Positions 55,741 through 64,000 of a stretch of 64,000 nucleotides of DNA are shown in pieces. This DNA is from Bacteroidaceae bacterium (GTDB taxonomy: Bacteria > Bacteroidota > Bacteroidia > Bacteroidales > Bacteroidaceae). The notes below the pieces were generated by a model. That model ran no database searches. It saw only the letters and a program-made list of their open reading frames with translations, and was not told the origin of the DNA. Location: assembly GCA_017379075.1 (NCBI GenBank), contig JAFNXL010000011.1, forward strand, positions 1 through 64,000, given 5' to 3'. The position numbers and the translations under genes are program-made. Position 1 is the first letter of the stretch; every line of letters starts with the position of its first letter.

Positions 55741-57687
55741 CTATGATGGAGAACTGCCATTTTGCGAATCAAAATTGACTACAATTTCACCGGATTCGTC
55801 TTCGAACCTCAATGTCTCTTCTATAAAATTCTCCAACGAATTGTCGCTCGGCAACCCTATTTTTTGGCGGAAACGGTAGCGAAGCATCAAGACGCTTCGT
55901 GGAGCAATGGCCAATAGTTCGGCAACATCCTTATTGTCTTGTTTCAAGATGATGAGCATTGAGAAAAGCTCTTCACGTCGGGAAATGGAAGGAACTCTTT
56001 TTCGCAGACGGGGAAGGAAATCCGGATACAGCAGTTCAAAACATTGGCGGAACTTAGGTTCCCCTTCTGTCAGAAGGATGGAAGGTGTCAGCATCTCCAA
56101 TTCCCTCCGGCTGTCTCTTGCATCCAGGTATTCGTTGATTTCGTGCGCCCTCAATTCCCCTTCAGCGTTGGACTTACTTAGTATTTGCATCAATGAGGCA
56201 AGCTTTTCATTTACCTGCTTCATCTGAACCCTATGCCGCTTCTTTTGGCGGAAAAGGAGTGCCGATACAATAAAAATTACGCTAACAGCCAATGCGATAC
56301 AACTCAGCAGCCAAAGGCGTTGGTTCGTCTGTGCCAGCTGGACAATCTTAATCTCTTGTCTCTTTTGTTCGGTTTGCAAGTCAACGATGGCATCCACCAG
56401 ATTAAAGTTCAGCCGCAGATCCTTGAACGTCTGCTGTTCCTGCAGCATCAGTCTTACATATCGTTCCACCTTCTTCTGGTTTCTGCTTTTCAGATAGTGA
56501 TTCAGAATTGGCTTATAGTCAATAGGAATACATGCCGGCGGTTCACTCTGCGCCAGCAACGTATACATGCTGTCTAGCATCATTTCTGCTGTGTTCTCCT
56601 TTTCATACTTCAGATAAGCTTGCGCCAATTGGTGATAAGCCTTTGCGCGGTTGATGGCTGTACCCTGAAGGACCACCTGCTTCAGTTCCTTAACACCTAA
56701 ATGCAAGGAATCTCCACCCTTTTCTGTTAAAAAGGCGCCACGCAAAAGACCGACATCTACCATACCGCTGTTATAGGGCAATGAATGACACAACTCTTGC
56801 GCCTTTTCTGTATAATAAAGGACAGAATCAGATTCTCCAAGCTGATGCAACGCACGTCCTTTATTAATATATGTTTGTGCCGAAACCATTGGATTCCTCT
56901 TTTTCATGCTCTTCTCCACAAGAATGGCTTCCGATGCATACCGGTTGGCGTATTCGGGGATGTCAAAGTCAAGGAAAAGGTCAATCAACGTGTGCAAGCA
57001 ATTCAGCACGCCCAAATCGTCCTTCCTCGCCTCTGCCTCTTCCTTCCCTTGCAAAAAAAGCTCAATGGCTTTGTTGATGTTTCCGTTCCGCTTGTACAGC
57101 GAGCCCAACATGGCTGCCACCCATTGCTTGCCCGAAGTGTTTCGGCACTGTTCGGCTTGCGCCATCGCCTCCTCGCACCAGTTTACCACCTCTTTCCGGT
57201 AATTGGGATTGCTGTAAAACACGGCCGCGGCATAAGCATAATCGCGGAAATAGCGTTCGGGCGTAGCCTGATAAAGGGGCAGGGCTAAGGCTTTCAGCAT
57301 TGTTTCTTCCGCCTCCCTCATACGTTCCGTACGCGACAAGGCATATCCCTTTACCGAATAAAAGTCCCTCAAACACTGGTTTTGCAGGATGGCAGAAGTC
57401 TTGAACACCTTTTCCAGTGCTGATATGCAAGCATCCGGTTCCCCCTTGCTCTGGTAGGTATTCATCAGTTGTACCAGAGCCTCAATGTACAAGGTTAGCT
57501 GTTGGGAATCTTCGCCCACGGGCTGTGCCAGGTAGGACATGAAAGCCTCTATAGCTTCTTCATGTCTACCGTCGCGCTGCAATGTTCTCGCCTTTCGGAA
57601 GAGGTCCTCGTTGGCCAGGCCGGTACAGCATATCAGCATTGAGACGAGAAGCAACAGGATGTTTTTGCGCCAAGGGGATAGATGCAT
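55741..57687 (-). CDS. TPR-repeat membrane protein with C-terminal LuxR-like DNA-binding region
   Basis: 648 residues: signal sequence at 1-25 (ILLLLVSMLICCTGLA), TPR-type helix pairs at about 28-440 (ALVQLMNTYQSKGEPDACI, MLGSLYKRNGNINKAIELFL, INKGRALHQLGESDSVLYY), a membrane helix at about 455-480 (LWLLSCIALAVSVIFIVSALLF), a coiled-coil linker and a cytosolic end. FRQCFELLYPDFLPRLRKRV and LFSMLIILKQDNKDVAELLA, then RSVLMLRYRFRQKIGL, form the HTH region common in Bacteroidetes TPR regulators. This gives a one-component trans-membrane sensor design. The AT-rich element at 57690 directly abuts the start codon. Confidence 0.82.
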   Translation of the reverse strand: MHLSPWRKNILLLLVSMLICCTGLANEDLFRKARTLQRDGRHEEAIEAFMSYLAQPVGEDSQQLTLYIEALVQLMNTYQSKGEPDACISALEKVFKTSAILQNQCLRDFYSVKGYALSRTERMREAEETMLKALALPLYQATPERYFRDYAYAAAVFYSNPNYRKEVVNWCEEAMAQAEQCRNTSGKQWVAAMLGSLYKRNGNINKAIELFLQGKEEAEARKDDLGVLNCLHTLIDLFLDFDIPEYANRYASEAILVEKSMKKRNPMVSAQTYINKGRALHQLGESDSVLYYTEKAQELCHSLPYNSGMVDVGLLRGAFLTEKGGDSLHLGVKELKQVVLQGTAINRAKAYHQLAQAYLKYEKENTAEMMLDSMYTLLAQSEPPACIPIDYKPILNHYLKSRNQKKVERYVRLMLQEQQTFKDLRLNFNLVDAIVDLQTEQKRQEIKIVQLAQTNQRLWLLSCIALAVSVIFIVSALLFRQKKRHRVQMKQVNEKLASLMQILSKSNAEGELRAHEINEYLDARDSRRELEMLTPSILLTEGEPKFRQCFELLYPDFLPRLRKRVPSISRREELFSMLIILKQDNKDVAELLAIAPRSVLMLRYRFRQKIGLPSDNSLENFIEETLRFEDESGEIVVNFDSQNGSSPS

Positions 57688-57689
57688 AT

Positions 57690-57710
57690 TACATTATTAT
57701 ATATATACGG
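57690..57710 (+). repeat. AT-rich recurring element, copy 5
   Basis: TACATTATTATATATATACG followed by G; nearly identical to copy 2. It lies 2 bp upstream of the TPR regulator start codon, on the opposite strand, so it would be the end of that gene's leader. Confidence 0.6.
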
Positions 57711-57737
57711 AAAAGTGATACAGGGCAATGGGTGTCA

Positions 57738-58859
57738 TTATATGGAAAGGAAAGTCGCAACCATGAGAATCTCAAAGAGAATCAGGGCGCAAATCAGAAG
57801 ATAGATGAGGTTTATCAGCAATGCCATAACAATTGACTTCATCCATGAATTCTTCTCGTATACGTTTCTTACGGCAACGGTCAGGTACAGGCAGGAACCC
57901 AGTCCCATCACCCACTGCAGGATGTCCAGGCTTGGCTGAAGGGTAAGGTATAACACATAGATTACCAGCAGCAGGAATTCGACAAGTGCCGTGTAATGCA
58001 GGGCAAAGATGAAGAAGTTGATGGTCGGTTCTTTCCGCTTCCGTTGCAATAACTGCACGGCAAAGGCCAAAAGGGGCGATGTCAGCAGGATGATCATGGG
58101 GAAGTACTGTGCCAATATCTGAGCCATTTTCTCCAATATCGTGCCCACCATGCCCAGGCTCAGCATATTGTCCACCTTCTCGTTCCTCTCCGAGAAGGCA
58201 TAGACCTCACCGCCCTCGTTTGTTATGATTTTGTCCTGAATCAAGACTCGGGGAATGGCAACCACAAAGGTGTCCAGCCTTTCTTCCTCCTCTCCATAAT
58301 TCGTCAGAGGGCGAATTATGCTGAGAATCTGCGGGTATTTCTCTGCCGTGAATAACGGTACGGCCAGTTTGACGGTATCCCTTGCCGAGCCCTCCATCTT
58401 TTTGGCGTAATCCTCATTCTCGGTAATGGCCTTCATTGACAGTCCTGGACGAACCAGTTCGTTGTTTGCCACGTTGTCAAAGGACTCGTCGGTCTTCTCA
58501 ATGTCAGAGAAGAGCAGGAAGATGGAAATGAACACAAAAAGGAAGAACATGTTCAGCTTCAACGGGTTTTCATAGGCCACAAATTTTCCGGCATTGAAAA
58601 CTTTGGTCAGATAGCCCGGACGACGAAGCAGTTGCCATATTGTGGAAAAGAAATTTTGATCCCAAATAAAAGCGTTGTTCATGTATTCAAGGATAAACTC
58701 CCACACTTTTGGTGTTGGATTTGAGGCATGCTGTCCACATTTATGACAGTACATTCCTTGTAACTTTGTGCCGCAATTCAAGCATTTTTCATACGGAGCA
58801 ACGCCTTTTTCTTGTATATTCTCTGTAGGTTGTTCTTCCATTTTTGTAGATATATCCAT
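57738..58859 (-). CDS. DUF3667-domain membrane protein with N-terminal zinc ribbon
   Basis: 373 residues. A zinc ribbon CLNCGTKLQGMYCHKCGQ (about 24-41, two CxxC pairs) comes first, followed by the DUF3667 block FILEYMNNAFIWDQNFFSTIWQLLRRPGYLTK. Five or so membrane helices lie at about 105-125 and 250-370. Function unknown. 50 bp from the TPR regulator gene on the same strand, so they may be co-transcribed. Confidence 0.85.
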   Translation of the reverse strand: MDISTKMEEQPTENIQEKGVAPYEKCLNCGTKLQGMYCHKCGQHASNPTPKVWEFILEYMNNAFIWDQNFFSTIWQLLRRPGYLTKVFNAGKFVAYENPLKLNMFFLFVFISIFLLFSDIEKTDESFDNVANNELVRPGLSMKAITENEDYAKKMEGSARDTVKLAVPLFTAEKYPQILSIIRPLTNYGEEEERLDTFVVAIPRVLIQDKIITNEGGEVYAFSERNEKVDNMLSLGMVGTILEKMAQILAQYFPMIILLTSPLLAFAVQLLQRKRKEPTINFFIFALHYTALVEFLLLVIYVLYLTLQPSLDILQWVMGLGSCLYLTVAVRNVYEKNSWMKSIVMALLINLIYLLICALILFEILMVATFLSI

Positions 58860-58870
58860 AATTTTTGCTG

Positions 58871-58878
58871 CAAAATTA
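58871..58878 (-). promoter_or_regulatory. -7 element for the DUF3667 gene
   Basis: TAATTTTG on the minus strand, 12 bp before the start codon, so the leader would be very short; -33 unclear. Confidence 0.4.
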
Positions 58879-59009
58879 TTAAAAATTATTTATCTCTCCA
58901 TACTTTTCTGTATACAAATCGGTCTACATTTACCATTTTTATATATAAAAGAGCCAAATGTAGGACAAAATGTAGCACTCCTTTATTTTAAGGTTTCGGG
59001 AAAAAGATA

Positions 59010-59017
59010 TACTTTTG
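59010..59017 (+). promoter_or_regulatory. -7 element for the 59051 gene
   Basis: TACTTTTG, 33 bp before the start codon; -33 is only TTTA-like. Confidence 0.5.
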
Positions 59018-59050
59018 CGAAAGTAAAAAAATAAAAAAAGAAAAACAAGC

Positions 59051-60166
59051 ATGAAAATAACAAGTAAATTCTTTCTTCCTTTTTTATGGGGGATGTTTAT
59101 GGTCACTCTCCCCATCGAGGCCCAAAGGCGAGTTGTTGACGCATTAGACCGCCTGCCTGTTTCCACAGCCTCAATCTTTGATGCTGCCGGAAATGTGATA
59201 GGGCTGACCGGAAAAGACGGAGGCTTCTCCCAGATTCCCGATGCCGCCTACCCCATTACCATTCGCAGCATGGGTTACGAACCGCTTGTCATTGGTCGCC
59301 CGGAAGACAAGTCTTGGGAGATGACACCCGTTTACCATGACATGGGCGAGGTGGTGGTTGTCCCAGTCAAGCGCAATATTCTGAAGCAGACTTTCTATGT
59401 GCGGGAATATTTCAGCATGAGTAACCAGAGCGACACCGTAACCTTCTTCATAGAACACATGGCCGACCGTTTTGTCCCCACTTCGAAAGATGCGAAATTT
59501 GGGGGGAGTTCAAAGTTGCGCATACTCAAAAGCCGCCAGTATGCGCATTTTCAGCTATTCGGCAAAGACAGCATCTCTACCGATCCGGAAACAATGTTCC
59601 CTTCCATGGCAACCATCTTTGAACCGATAGACAACGAGATTCCTACCCCTAAATCCTTCAAGGAATCCGGAAACACCACCAAACTTCATGAAGAGCCAGG
59701 AAAGTCGGGCATATCGCTCATTGTAAAGCAGAACGACCAGACTTTTTCCATGACCGTGGACGCTTTGGCAGATACTAAAGAACATAAAATATCTCCCTGG
59801 CCGTTCAAACTTTTAGGCTTTACTATGGATATCAATCAAGCTTATGTTACCCAAGTTTATCGTGTAAATGACAAGGGAGTCTATCAGCCGAAGGACTTGC
59901 TGGAAAGCAGTATAGTCATACAAGCAGACGGTAGGGGGAAATTTCTCCGCAAGGTGTTGAAATCCGACAAGCCCGTTCTCATCCGTTGCTTGGATGAATT
60001 GTACGTTGTAGACCGCGAATTTCTTTCCAAGGAGGAGGCCAAGGAAGCTTACAAGAACAAGCCTACAGATGTAAAGTTTGTAATTCCCTCTAATGTCCCT
60101 CCATTGAACGAAGCTACCCGGCGACTGGTGGAACGTGCGAAAGCCGAGAGTGGCAAGCAGAAATAA
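59051..60166 (+). CDS. Secreted protein with N-terminal carboxypeptidase-regulatory-like domain
   Basis: 371 residues; signal peptide at 1-25 (FFLPFLWGMFMVTLPIEAQ). RVVDALDRLPVSTASIFDAAG to ITIRSMGYEPLVI (about 26-85) is the beta-sandwich CarboxypepD_reg-like domain that often opens outer-membrane receptors. No plug or barrel follows; the remaining ~280 residues are mixed and unrecognised (MGEVVVVPVKRNILKQTFYV, HKISPWPFKLLGFTMDINQA). The C-terminus is basic. First of three small envelope genes on the same strand. Confidence 0.65.
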   Translation: MKITSKFFLPFLWGMFMVTLPIEAQRRVVDALDRLPVSTASIFDAAGNVIGLTGKDGGFSQIPDAAYPITIRSMGYEPLVIGRPEDKSWEMTPVYHDMGEVVVVPVKRNILKQTFYVREYFSMSNQSDTVTFFIEHMADRFVPTSKDAKFGGSSKLRILKSRQYAHFQLFGKDSISTDPETMFPSMATIFEPIDNEIPTPKSFKESGNTTKLHEEPGKSGISLIVKQNDQTFSMTVDALADTKEHKISPWPFKLLGFTMDINQAYVTQVYRVNDKGVYQPKDLLESSIVIQADGRGKFLRKVLKSDKPVLIRCLDELYVVDREFLSKEEAKEAYKNKPTDVKFVIPSNVPPLNEATRRLVERAKAESGKQK

Positions 60167-60222
60167 GCAAATAAAAATAAATGAACAAAAGTTCTAACCC
60201 AAATTTAAACTCATTAAAAGTT

Positions 60223-60513
60223 ATGAAACGTACATTTAAAGCATTCGCAGCAGTAATGGCATGTGCATTACTGGGCAGTTGTGTGACCATTTCACGTCCC
60301 GTAGCCGCTACCGGCAACCCCGTAGGTTCAAAGTGTGGTGTGGCAAAGAGCACCATCATCCTGGGTCTCTGGAGCTCAAAGGGTGACGAGAACGGCATCG
60401 ACAAGGCTGCCAAGTCTGCAGACATCACCAAGATTTCTCACGTAGACTCTTACACCAAGAGCTATGTGCTCGGCATTGTCCAGAAGCAGACTACCAAGGT
60501 TTACGGTGAATAA
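60223..60513 (+). CDS. TRL-like family lipoprotein
   Basis: About 96 residues from the ATG at 60223, chosen because it has A-rich upstream sequence and begins the signal FKAFAAVMACALLGSC (lipobox LGSC). NPVGSKCGVAKSTIILGLWS, then KGDENGIDKAAKSADITKIS and HVDSYTKSYVLGIVQ, is the TRL-like pattern. Function of the family is unknown. A terminator follows 18 bp after the stop. Confidence 0.78.
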   Translation: MKRTFKAFAAVMACALLGSCVTISRPVAATGNPVGSKCGVAKSTIILGLWSSKGDENGIDKAAKSADITKISHVDSYTKSYVLGIVQKQTTKVYGE

Positions 60514-60531
60514 TCGTCAAGTCTTATTACA

Positions 60532-60557
60532 AAGAGGGTATACCCCTCTTTTTTATT
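60532..60557 (+). terminator. Terminator of the TRL-like gene
   Basis: AAGAGGG / CCCTCTT hairpin around GTATACC, followed by TTTTT. Confidence 0.85.
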
Positions 60558-60591
60558 TAGGCCTCATAATAACTTATTATTAAATATGTTT

Positions 60592-61227
60592 ATGAAAAAG
60601 TTCTTATTGTTCTGTCTGGCTCTCTGCACCGCTTTTGTAGCTCACGCCCAGGAACTGCCTTATGGAAAGTATCTTAACTTCAGTAAAAGTGAGTTTAAGG
60701 AAAACAAATTCAAGTATGACGAAGAGACCAACACCTGGACGCTGCGCAAGACGAGCGGGCTGAACACCACCCTCAACATTCTGGCCATTATCGCCGATGC
60801 CGAGGAAGAGGTACGCCCCGACCGTAACGACTACAGGATTGTGGTACAATTTGGCAAAGAAGACAGAGCTTCCTATGTAAAGGTTGTGTGCTACAACGAC
60901 GAGACCTATCACAAACTGCTCACCTTCATGAAGGACAACGGCGAGAAAGTGGTGGAAACCTCGTCTGGCAAGATTGTCAAGCATCAGGCATACTATGGCG
61001 ACTACGCGTTGGAACTGAACATGGAACAGCACAACATCAGCCGCACCTCGGCACGTACTGCCGACCGCAAGACGGTGAAGAACGTGGACGAATCGTATAA
61101 CGCATATGAGTTTATCATCAAGACTGGTGTTGAACCCTGGTCAAGATATTTGGAAAAGCAAGCAGCGAAGAAAGCCAAGCGCGATGCGAAAGGAAAGAAA
61201 AAACAGAGCGTGGACGATCTGATGTAA
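60592..61227 (+). CDS. Secreted protein of unknown function
   Basis: About 211 residues from the ATG at 60592 (KKFLLFCLALCTAFVAHAQ signal peptide). The mature part begins ELPYGKYLNFSKSEFKENKF, has a beta-rich middle (DYRIVVQFGKEDRASYVKVV) and a lysine-rich C-terminus (KKAKRDAKGKKKQSVDDLM). No family recognised. Confidence 0.65.
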   Translation: MKKFLLFCLALCTAFVAHAQELPYGKYLNFSKSEFKENKFKYDEETNTWTLRKTSGLNTTLNILAIIADAEEEVRPDRNDYRIVVQFGKEDRASYVKVVCYNDETYHKLLTFMKDNGEKVVETSSGKIVKHQAYYGDYALELNMEQHNISRTSARTADRKTVKNVDESYNAYEFIIKTGVEPWSRYLEKQAAKKAKRDAKGKKKQSVDDLM

Positions 61228-61259
61228 AGGACACGGACGCAACGTCTTATTTTTGAGAC

Positions 61260-61296
61260 AGAAGGATTGAATTGGCTTCCCCTATTCAATCCTTCT
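61260..61296 (+). terminator. Hairpin after the 60592 gene
   Basis: AGAAGGATTGAAT / ATTCAATCCTTCT 13-bp stem, 32 bp past the stop codon; the T tract is short (ATATTAC). Confidence 0.6.
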
Positions 61297-61327
61297 ATAT
61301 TACAAAAGAGATAGTCCAGTGTAGATT

Positions 61328-61413
61328 GTCATCCTGAACTCGTTTCAGCATCTGTCCGCGGTAAGGCATTGATATAGGATCGCGGTGAGATCCTGAAACG
61401 AGTTCAGGATGAC
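61328..61413. repeat. REP-like long inverted repeat
   Basis: Left arm GTCATCCTGAACTCGTTTCA plus G (61328-61348) and right arm (61393-61413) are perfect reverse complements of 21 bp, with a second inner CCGCGG/CGCGG pairing. The GTCATCCTGAACT...TTTCAG core is a widespread REP-type palindrome in bacteria, often mobilised by REP-associated tyrosine transposases. None is in the window. The rest of 61228-61679 includes a weak 9-10 bp ATCTGCG repeat (61519-61555). Confidence 0.85.
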
Positions 61414-61637
61414 CTTCTAATAACATTTTTTTAATTGCAGAAATAACTTTGCTTGAAAACTTGTTATTGCTGCTCTCATTTTGGGTTCTCTATTCAAGAC
61501 TTTTGTCTCCAAAATAAAATCTGCGGGCATCTGTCGTATCTGCGTTGTCTGTGTGCATTATATAAAAAGGTTTTATCTTTTATCTCGTAAAACCATCATA
61601 TTTTAAGAGAATTTTGCTAATTTTACAGCCAAATACA

Positions 61638-61659
61638 TACATTATTATATATATGACAC
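61638..61659 (+). repeat. AT-rich recurring element, copy 6
   Basis: TACATTATTATATATATGAC followed by AC. It overlaps the in-frame ATG at 61653, which argues that the true start of the next gene is the ATG at 61680. Confidence 0.55.
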
Positions 61660-61679
61660 AGTACTTCAGAGAGAGGAAG

Positions 61680-63317
61680 ATGAGACATGGTCTCTATACC
61701 TTATTGGCATTCTTTGCCACCGTTTCCTTTACTGCCTGTAGCGATGAGGATTCATCCTCGCTGCCCAAAGGGCCGGACCGCCCAAACAAGCCTATTGTGG
61801 TGATATACGAGAACGACGCGCACTGCGCCATTGACGGGTATGCCCGGTTTGCCGGCATACGCAACAGCATGAGGAAAGAAACGCCACACGTTGCCACCGT
61901 ATCGGTGGGCGACTTTATACAAGGCGGTGTGGTGGGCACCGTATCTAGCGGAACCGCCATTGTAGACATCATGAACCATGTGGGATATGATGCGGTGACA
62001 CTGGGGAACCACGAGTTCGACTTCGGCATGGCACAGATGTTTTCCCTTACCAAGCGTCTGGAGGCTGATGTGGTATGCGCCAACTTTCGTTCCCTTATTG
62101 ATGACAACCTGCTGTTAGAGCCTTATACAATAAAAAAATACGGCAACGTGGACATTGCCTATCTGGGACTGACCGCACCTTCCACCCTCGTAACAGGAGG
62201 ACAGAAGACCTTCGCCGACGAGAACGGCAAACTGATATACAGTTTCTGCAACGACAATTTCTACGAGAATGCCCAGCGATACATCAACGAAGCCCGGAAC
62301 GAGGGCGCCGATTACGTGATCGTTCTTTCACATCTTGGCGATGTGGACTGGGGCGGCTTCCCCAGCTCCGTTTCCCTTATCCGAAACACCACCGGCATTG
62401 ATGCCGTACTTGACGGCCACGAACACACCGTCATTGCCGACTCCACCGTCTATGACAACACCGGCAAAGCCGTGCTGCTCAGTTCCACCGGTTCGGGATT
62501 CAGTAATGTGGGCGTGCTCACCCTCTCCACAAGCGGGCAGTTCAGTTCCCGTCTGGTGCCGGTTGACGAGGAATGCCCCGTGGACAAAGAAGTGCAGGCA
62601 TACGTGGAACAGGTAAAGGAGGAAACCATGGCACAGGGCGAGCGCATCATTGGCACAAGCGAAGTGACCATGGTCATACGGGATGAGAATGGTGTGCGCA
62701 TTGCCCGTAAGGGTGAAACGCCCATCGGCAACTTCTGCGCAGATGCCTTGAGGAATGTGTTGGGAGCAGAAATCGCATTCGTGAACGGCGGCACCATACG
62801 CAGCGACATACGCCAGGGCGAGGTTTCGTACAACACGCTGCTCAGCGTATTCCCCTACAACAACTCCGTATGCACCGCCACAATGACGGGCAAGCAGATT
62901 ATGGACGCACTTGAAGTGTCCGTACACCTATACCCCAACGAGAACGGAGGATTCCTGCAAGTAAGCGGTCTGAAGTTCAAGGTAGATCCCTCAGTGCCCA
63001 CATCGGTAGTCATAGACGAGAACGAATTGTTCTCGCACGTGGAAGGCAGCCGCCGTGTCCTGGACGTGCAGGTGCTCGACAATGCTTCCGGCCAATATGT
63101 GCCCATAGATCCAGAGCGCACATACACCATCGCCAGCTCGAGTTTCCTTATAGAAAACCATGGCGACTATGGTGTTTTGCGCTATGCAAAGGTGAAGGAG
63201 CGCAATCTGGGACAAGACGTGGACATGCTTGCCCTCTATCTCGGCCAGACGTTGGGCGGAAAGATTGGCGCCGAGTATGGCCAGACGGAAGGCCGCATCG
63301 TTTTTGTGCAACCATAG
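61680..63317 (+). CDS. UshA-like 5'-nucleotidase/metallophosphatase lipoprotein
   Basis: About 545 residues from the ATG at 61680 (upstream AGAGAGGAAG; an ATG at 61653 is possible). Lipobox SFTAC near residue 20 of RHGLYTLLAFFATVSFTAC. The metallophosphatase domain has YENDAH, VGDFIQGG, LGNHEFDFG, VLSHLGD and LDGHEHT, the full metal-site set. The C-terminal 5'-nucleotidase domain (about 330-540) has PIGNFCADALRN, FVNGGTIRSDIRQGEVSY and FPYNNSVCTATMTGKQI. It would release nucleosides from external nucleotides for phosphate and purine scavenging. Confidence 0.93.
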   Translation: MRHGLYTLLAFFATVSFTACSDEDSSSLPKGPDRPNKPIVVIYENDAHCAIDGYARFAGIRNSMRKETPHVATVSVGDFIQGGVVGTVSSGTAIVDIMNHVGYDAVTLGNHEFDFGMAQMFSLTKRLEADVVCANFRSLIDDNLLLEPYTIKKYGNVDIAYLGLTAPSTLVTGGQKTFADENGKLIYSFCNDNFYENAQRYINEARNEGADYVIVLSHLGDVDWGGFPSSVSLIRNTTGIDAVLDGHEHTVIADSTVYDNTGKAVLLSSTGSGFSNVGVLTLSTSGQFSSRLVPVDEECPVDKEVQAYVEQVKEETMAQGERIIGTSEVTMVIRDENGVRIARKGETPIGNFCADALRNVLGAEIAFVNGGTIRSDIRQGEVSYNTLLSVFPYNNSVCTATMTGKQIMDALEVSVHLYPNENGGFLQVSGLKFKVDPSVPTSVVIDENELFSHVEGSRRVLDVQVLDNASGQYVPIDPERTYTIASSSFLIENHGDYGVLRYAKVKERNLGQDVDMLALYLGQTLGGKIGAEYGQTEGRIVFVQP

Positions 63318-63337
63318 CTTTCTTTCGAGTCCAAGCA

Positions 63338-63376
63338 AAAAGGCATCCACCGCAACTGGTGGATGCCTTTTTTTCT
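63338..63376. terminator. Bidirectional terminator between the nucleotidase and GH97 genes
   Basis: AGGCATCCACC / GGTGGATGCCT perfect 11-bp stem with A-run before and T-run after, between convergent genes. Confidence 0.92.
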
Positions 63377-63395
63377 TTTTGGACTTCTGCCCGTA

Positions 63396-64000
63396 TTATT
63401 CGATTACAGCAGCGAAACCGCCGTTCATCATCATTGTCACCTTGATGGTGGAGTTCTTGTTCACCTTCTGCTCAACCTTGTTGTAGTGCATGGCCTGGTA
63501 GTTGGCGTTCACACCGTCCTTGAAGGCGGTCATCTTGAATTCGCCGTCGCCCAGGAAGTCGAGCTTCAGATCGAAGGTACGCTCCTTCTCAAAGCCTTCG
63601 CAGATACCGCCAATGAACCACTTCTTGCCCTTGCGCTTTGCCACAATGGTGTACTTGCCCACGTTGGTCACCAAGGCGCGGGTCTCGTCCCATGTAGTGG
63701 GAACAGAAGCGATGAAGCGTGTACAGTCGTCGTTCTTGTAGTATTCGGTGGGGTTGTCGGCCAGCATCTGGAGTCCGCTCTCCAATACCACATACAATGC
63801 CATCTGGAAGGCACGGGTTCCGTGGGCTGAAGAGTTGGGACGGCTGCCCTGATAGTTGGTAGACTGACGGTTGTTCATACCACCGGGAGTGAAGTCGGCA
63901 GCACCCACAGCATTGCGGATGTAGGGCAGATATGTGGTGTTGTCGGGAACACAACCGCCCATCTGCTCCAGACCGAGCACACCTTCGTAAGAGATCATGT
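63396..64000 (-). CDS. GH97 glycoside hydrolase, C-terminal part (cut by window edge)
   Basis: The last ~200 residues of a gene that continues past the right edge. YIRNAVGAADFTPGGMNN is the GH97 substrate-loop block, and the end is the beta-sandwich (GKYTIVAKRKGKKWFIGGIC, FDLKLDFLGDGEFKMTAFKD). GH97 covers SusB-type alpha-glucosidases and alpha-galactosidases; the catalytic residues are outside the window so the two cannot be separated. Confidence 0.88.
   Translation of the reverse strand, partial: MISYEGVLGLEQMGGCVPDNTTYLPYIRNAVGAADFTPGGMNNRQSTNYQGSRPNSSAHGTRAFQMALYVVLESGLQMLADNPTEYYKNDDCTRFIASVPTTWDETRALVTNVGKYTIVAKRKGKKWFIGGICEGFEKERTFDLKLDFLGDGEFKMTAFKDGVNANYQAMHYNKVEQKVNKNSTIKVTMMMNGGFAAVIE

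Overview
The window comes from a chromosome of the order Bacteroidales, most likely Bacteroidaceae or Prevotellaceae. The evidence is the promoter type (TTTG, 19-20 bp, TAnnTTTG in front of many genes), the lack of clear Shine-Dalgarno sites, the families seen (GH92, GH97, GH20, STN-containing TonB receptor, DUF3256, TRL-like, DUF6261-like, SusF/E-like, type B L31) and the split B12-dependent methylmalonyl-CoA mutase. No species can be named from sequence alone. No integrase, transposase, phage gene or CRISPR array is visible, so this looks like ordinary chromosome with many lone glycan-degrading genes.

Layout. 1-656: a strong leftward promoter at the edge (possibly an rRNA leader) and a repeat array. 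657-3598: AspT-type transporter and MalY/PatB lyase. 3816-7842: mutA-mutB. 8031-10241: secreted GH20. 10242-11058: a 12-copy tandem repeat between two convergent terminators. 11059-15286: ECF sigma factor, anti-sigma and TonB receptor with an STN signalling domain. 15287-16130: two repeat arrays. 16131-22231: mannose operon (GH92 mannosidase, phosphomannose isomerase-like fusion, ROK kinase, MFS importer). 22596-29752: CotH-like protein, SusF/E-like protein, GH31, second GH20. 29972-34675: a three-part fusion (glycosyltransferase, HIT-like, SpoIID) and a secreted protein. 34811-36277: DUF6261-like gene beside a 42-bp array. 36278-43077: fasciclin lipoprotein, NodB-like deacetylase, ATP-grasp-like protein, GH18-ThuA fusion and ThuA protein. 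43074-47520: housekeeping operon rsfS-ftsH-cdsA-CDP-alcohol transferase-gtrA. 47679-47876: two identical tRNA-Gln genes. 47928-58859: lipoprotein, truA, EamA exporter, DUF3256, GH92, rpmE2, fba, an XRE gene fragment, a TPR/HTH regulator and a DUF3667 protein. 59051-64000: small envelope proteins, a REP-like palindrome, a 5'-nucleotidase lipoprotein and the end of a GH97 gene.

Functionally the window combines periplasmic or surface trimming of N-glycan/mucin-like glycans (GH92 x2, GH20 x2, GH18, GH31, GH97) with uptake and phosphorylation of released mannose, and with succinate/propionate interconversion through methylmalonyl-CoA mutase.

The most unusual signal is between the genes. Seven intergenic arrays have unrelated sequences but one shared geometry: short near-palindromes whose centres lie 20-22 bp apart (about two helical turns), at 383-462, 10421-10890, 15597-15690, 15858-15934, 27969-28008, 35661-35932 and 49079-49117. 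Two further arrays have strict 9-bp CTAG units (39270-39323, 42207-42269), and an AT-rich element resembling TACATTATTATATATATA occurs six times. None is explained by the genes, and they are the best candidates here for something undescribed.
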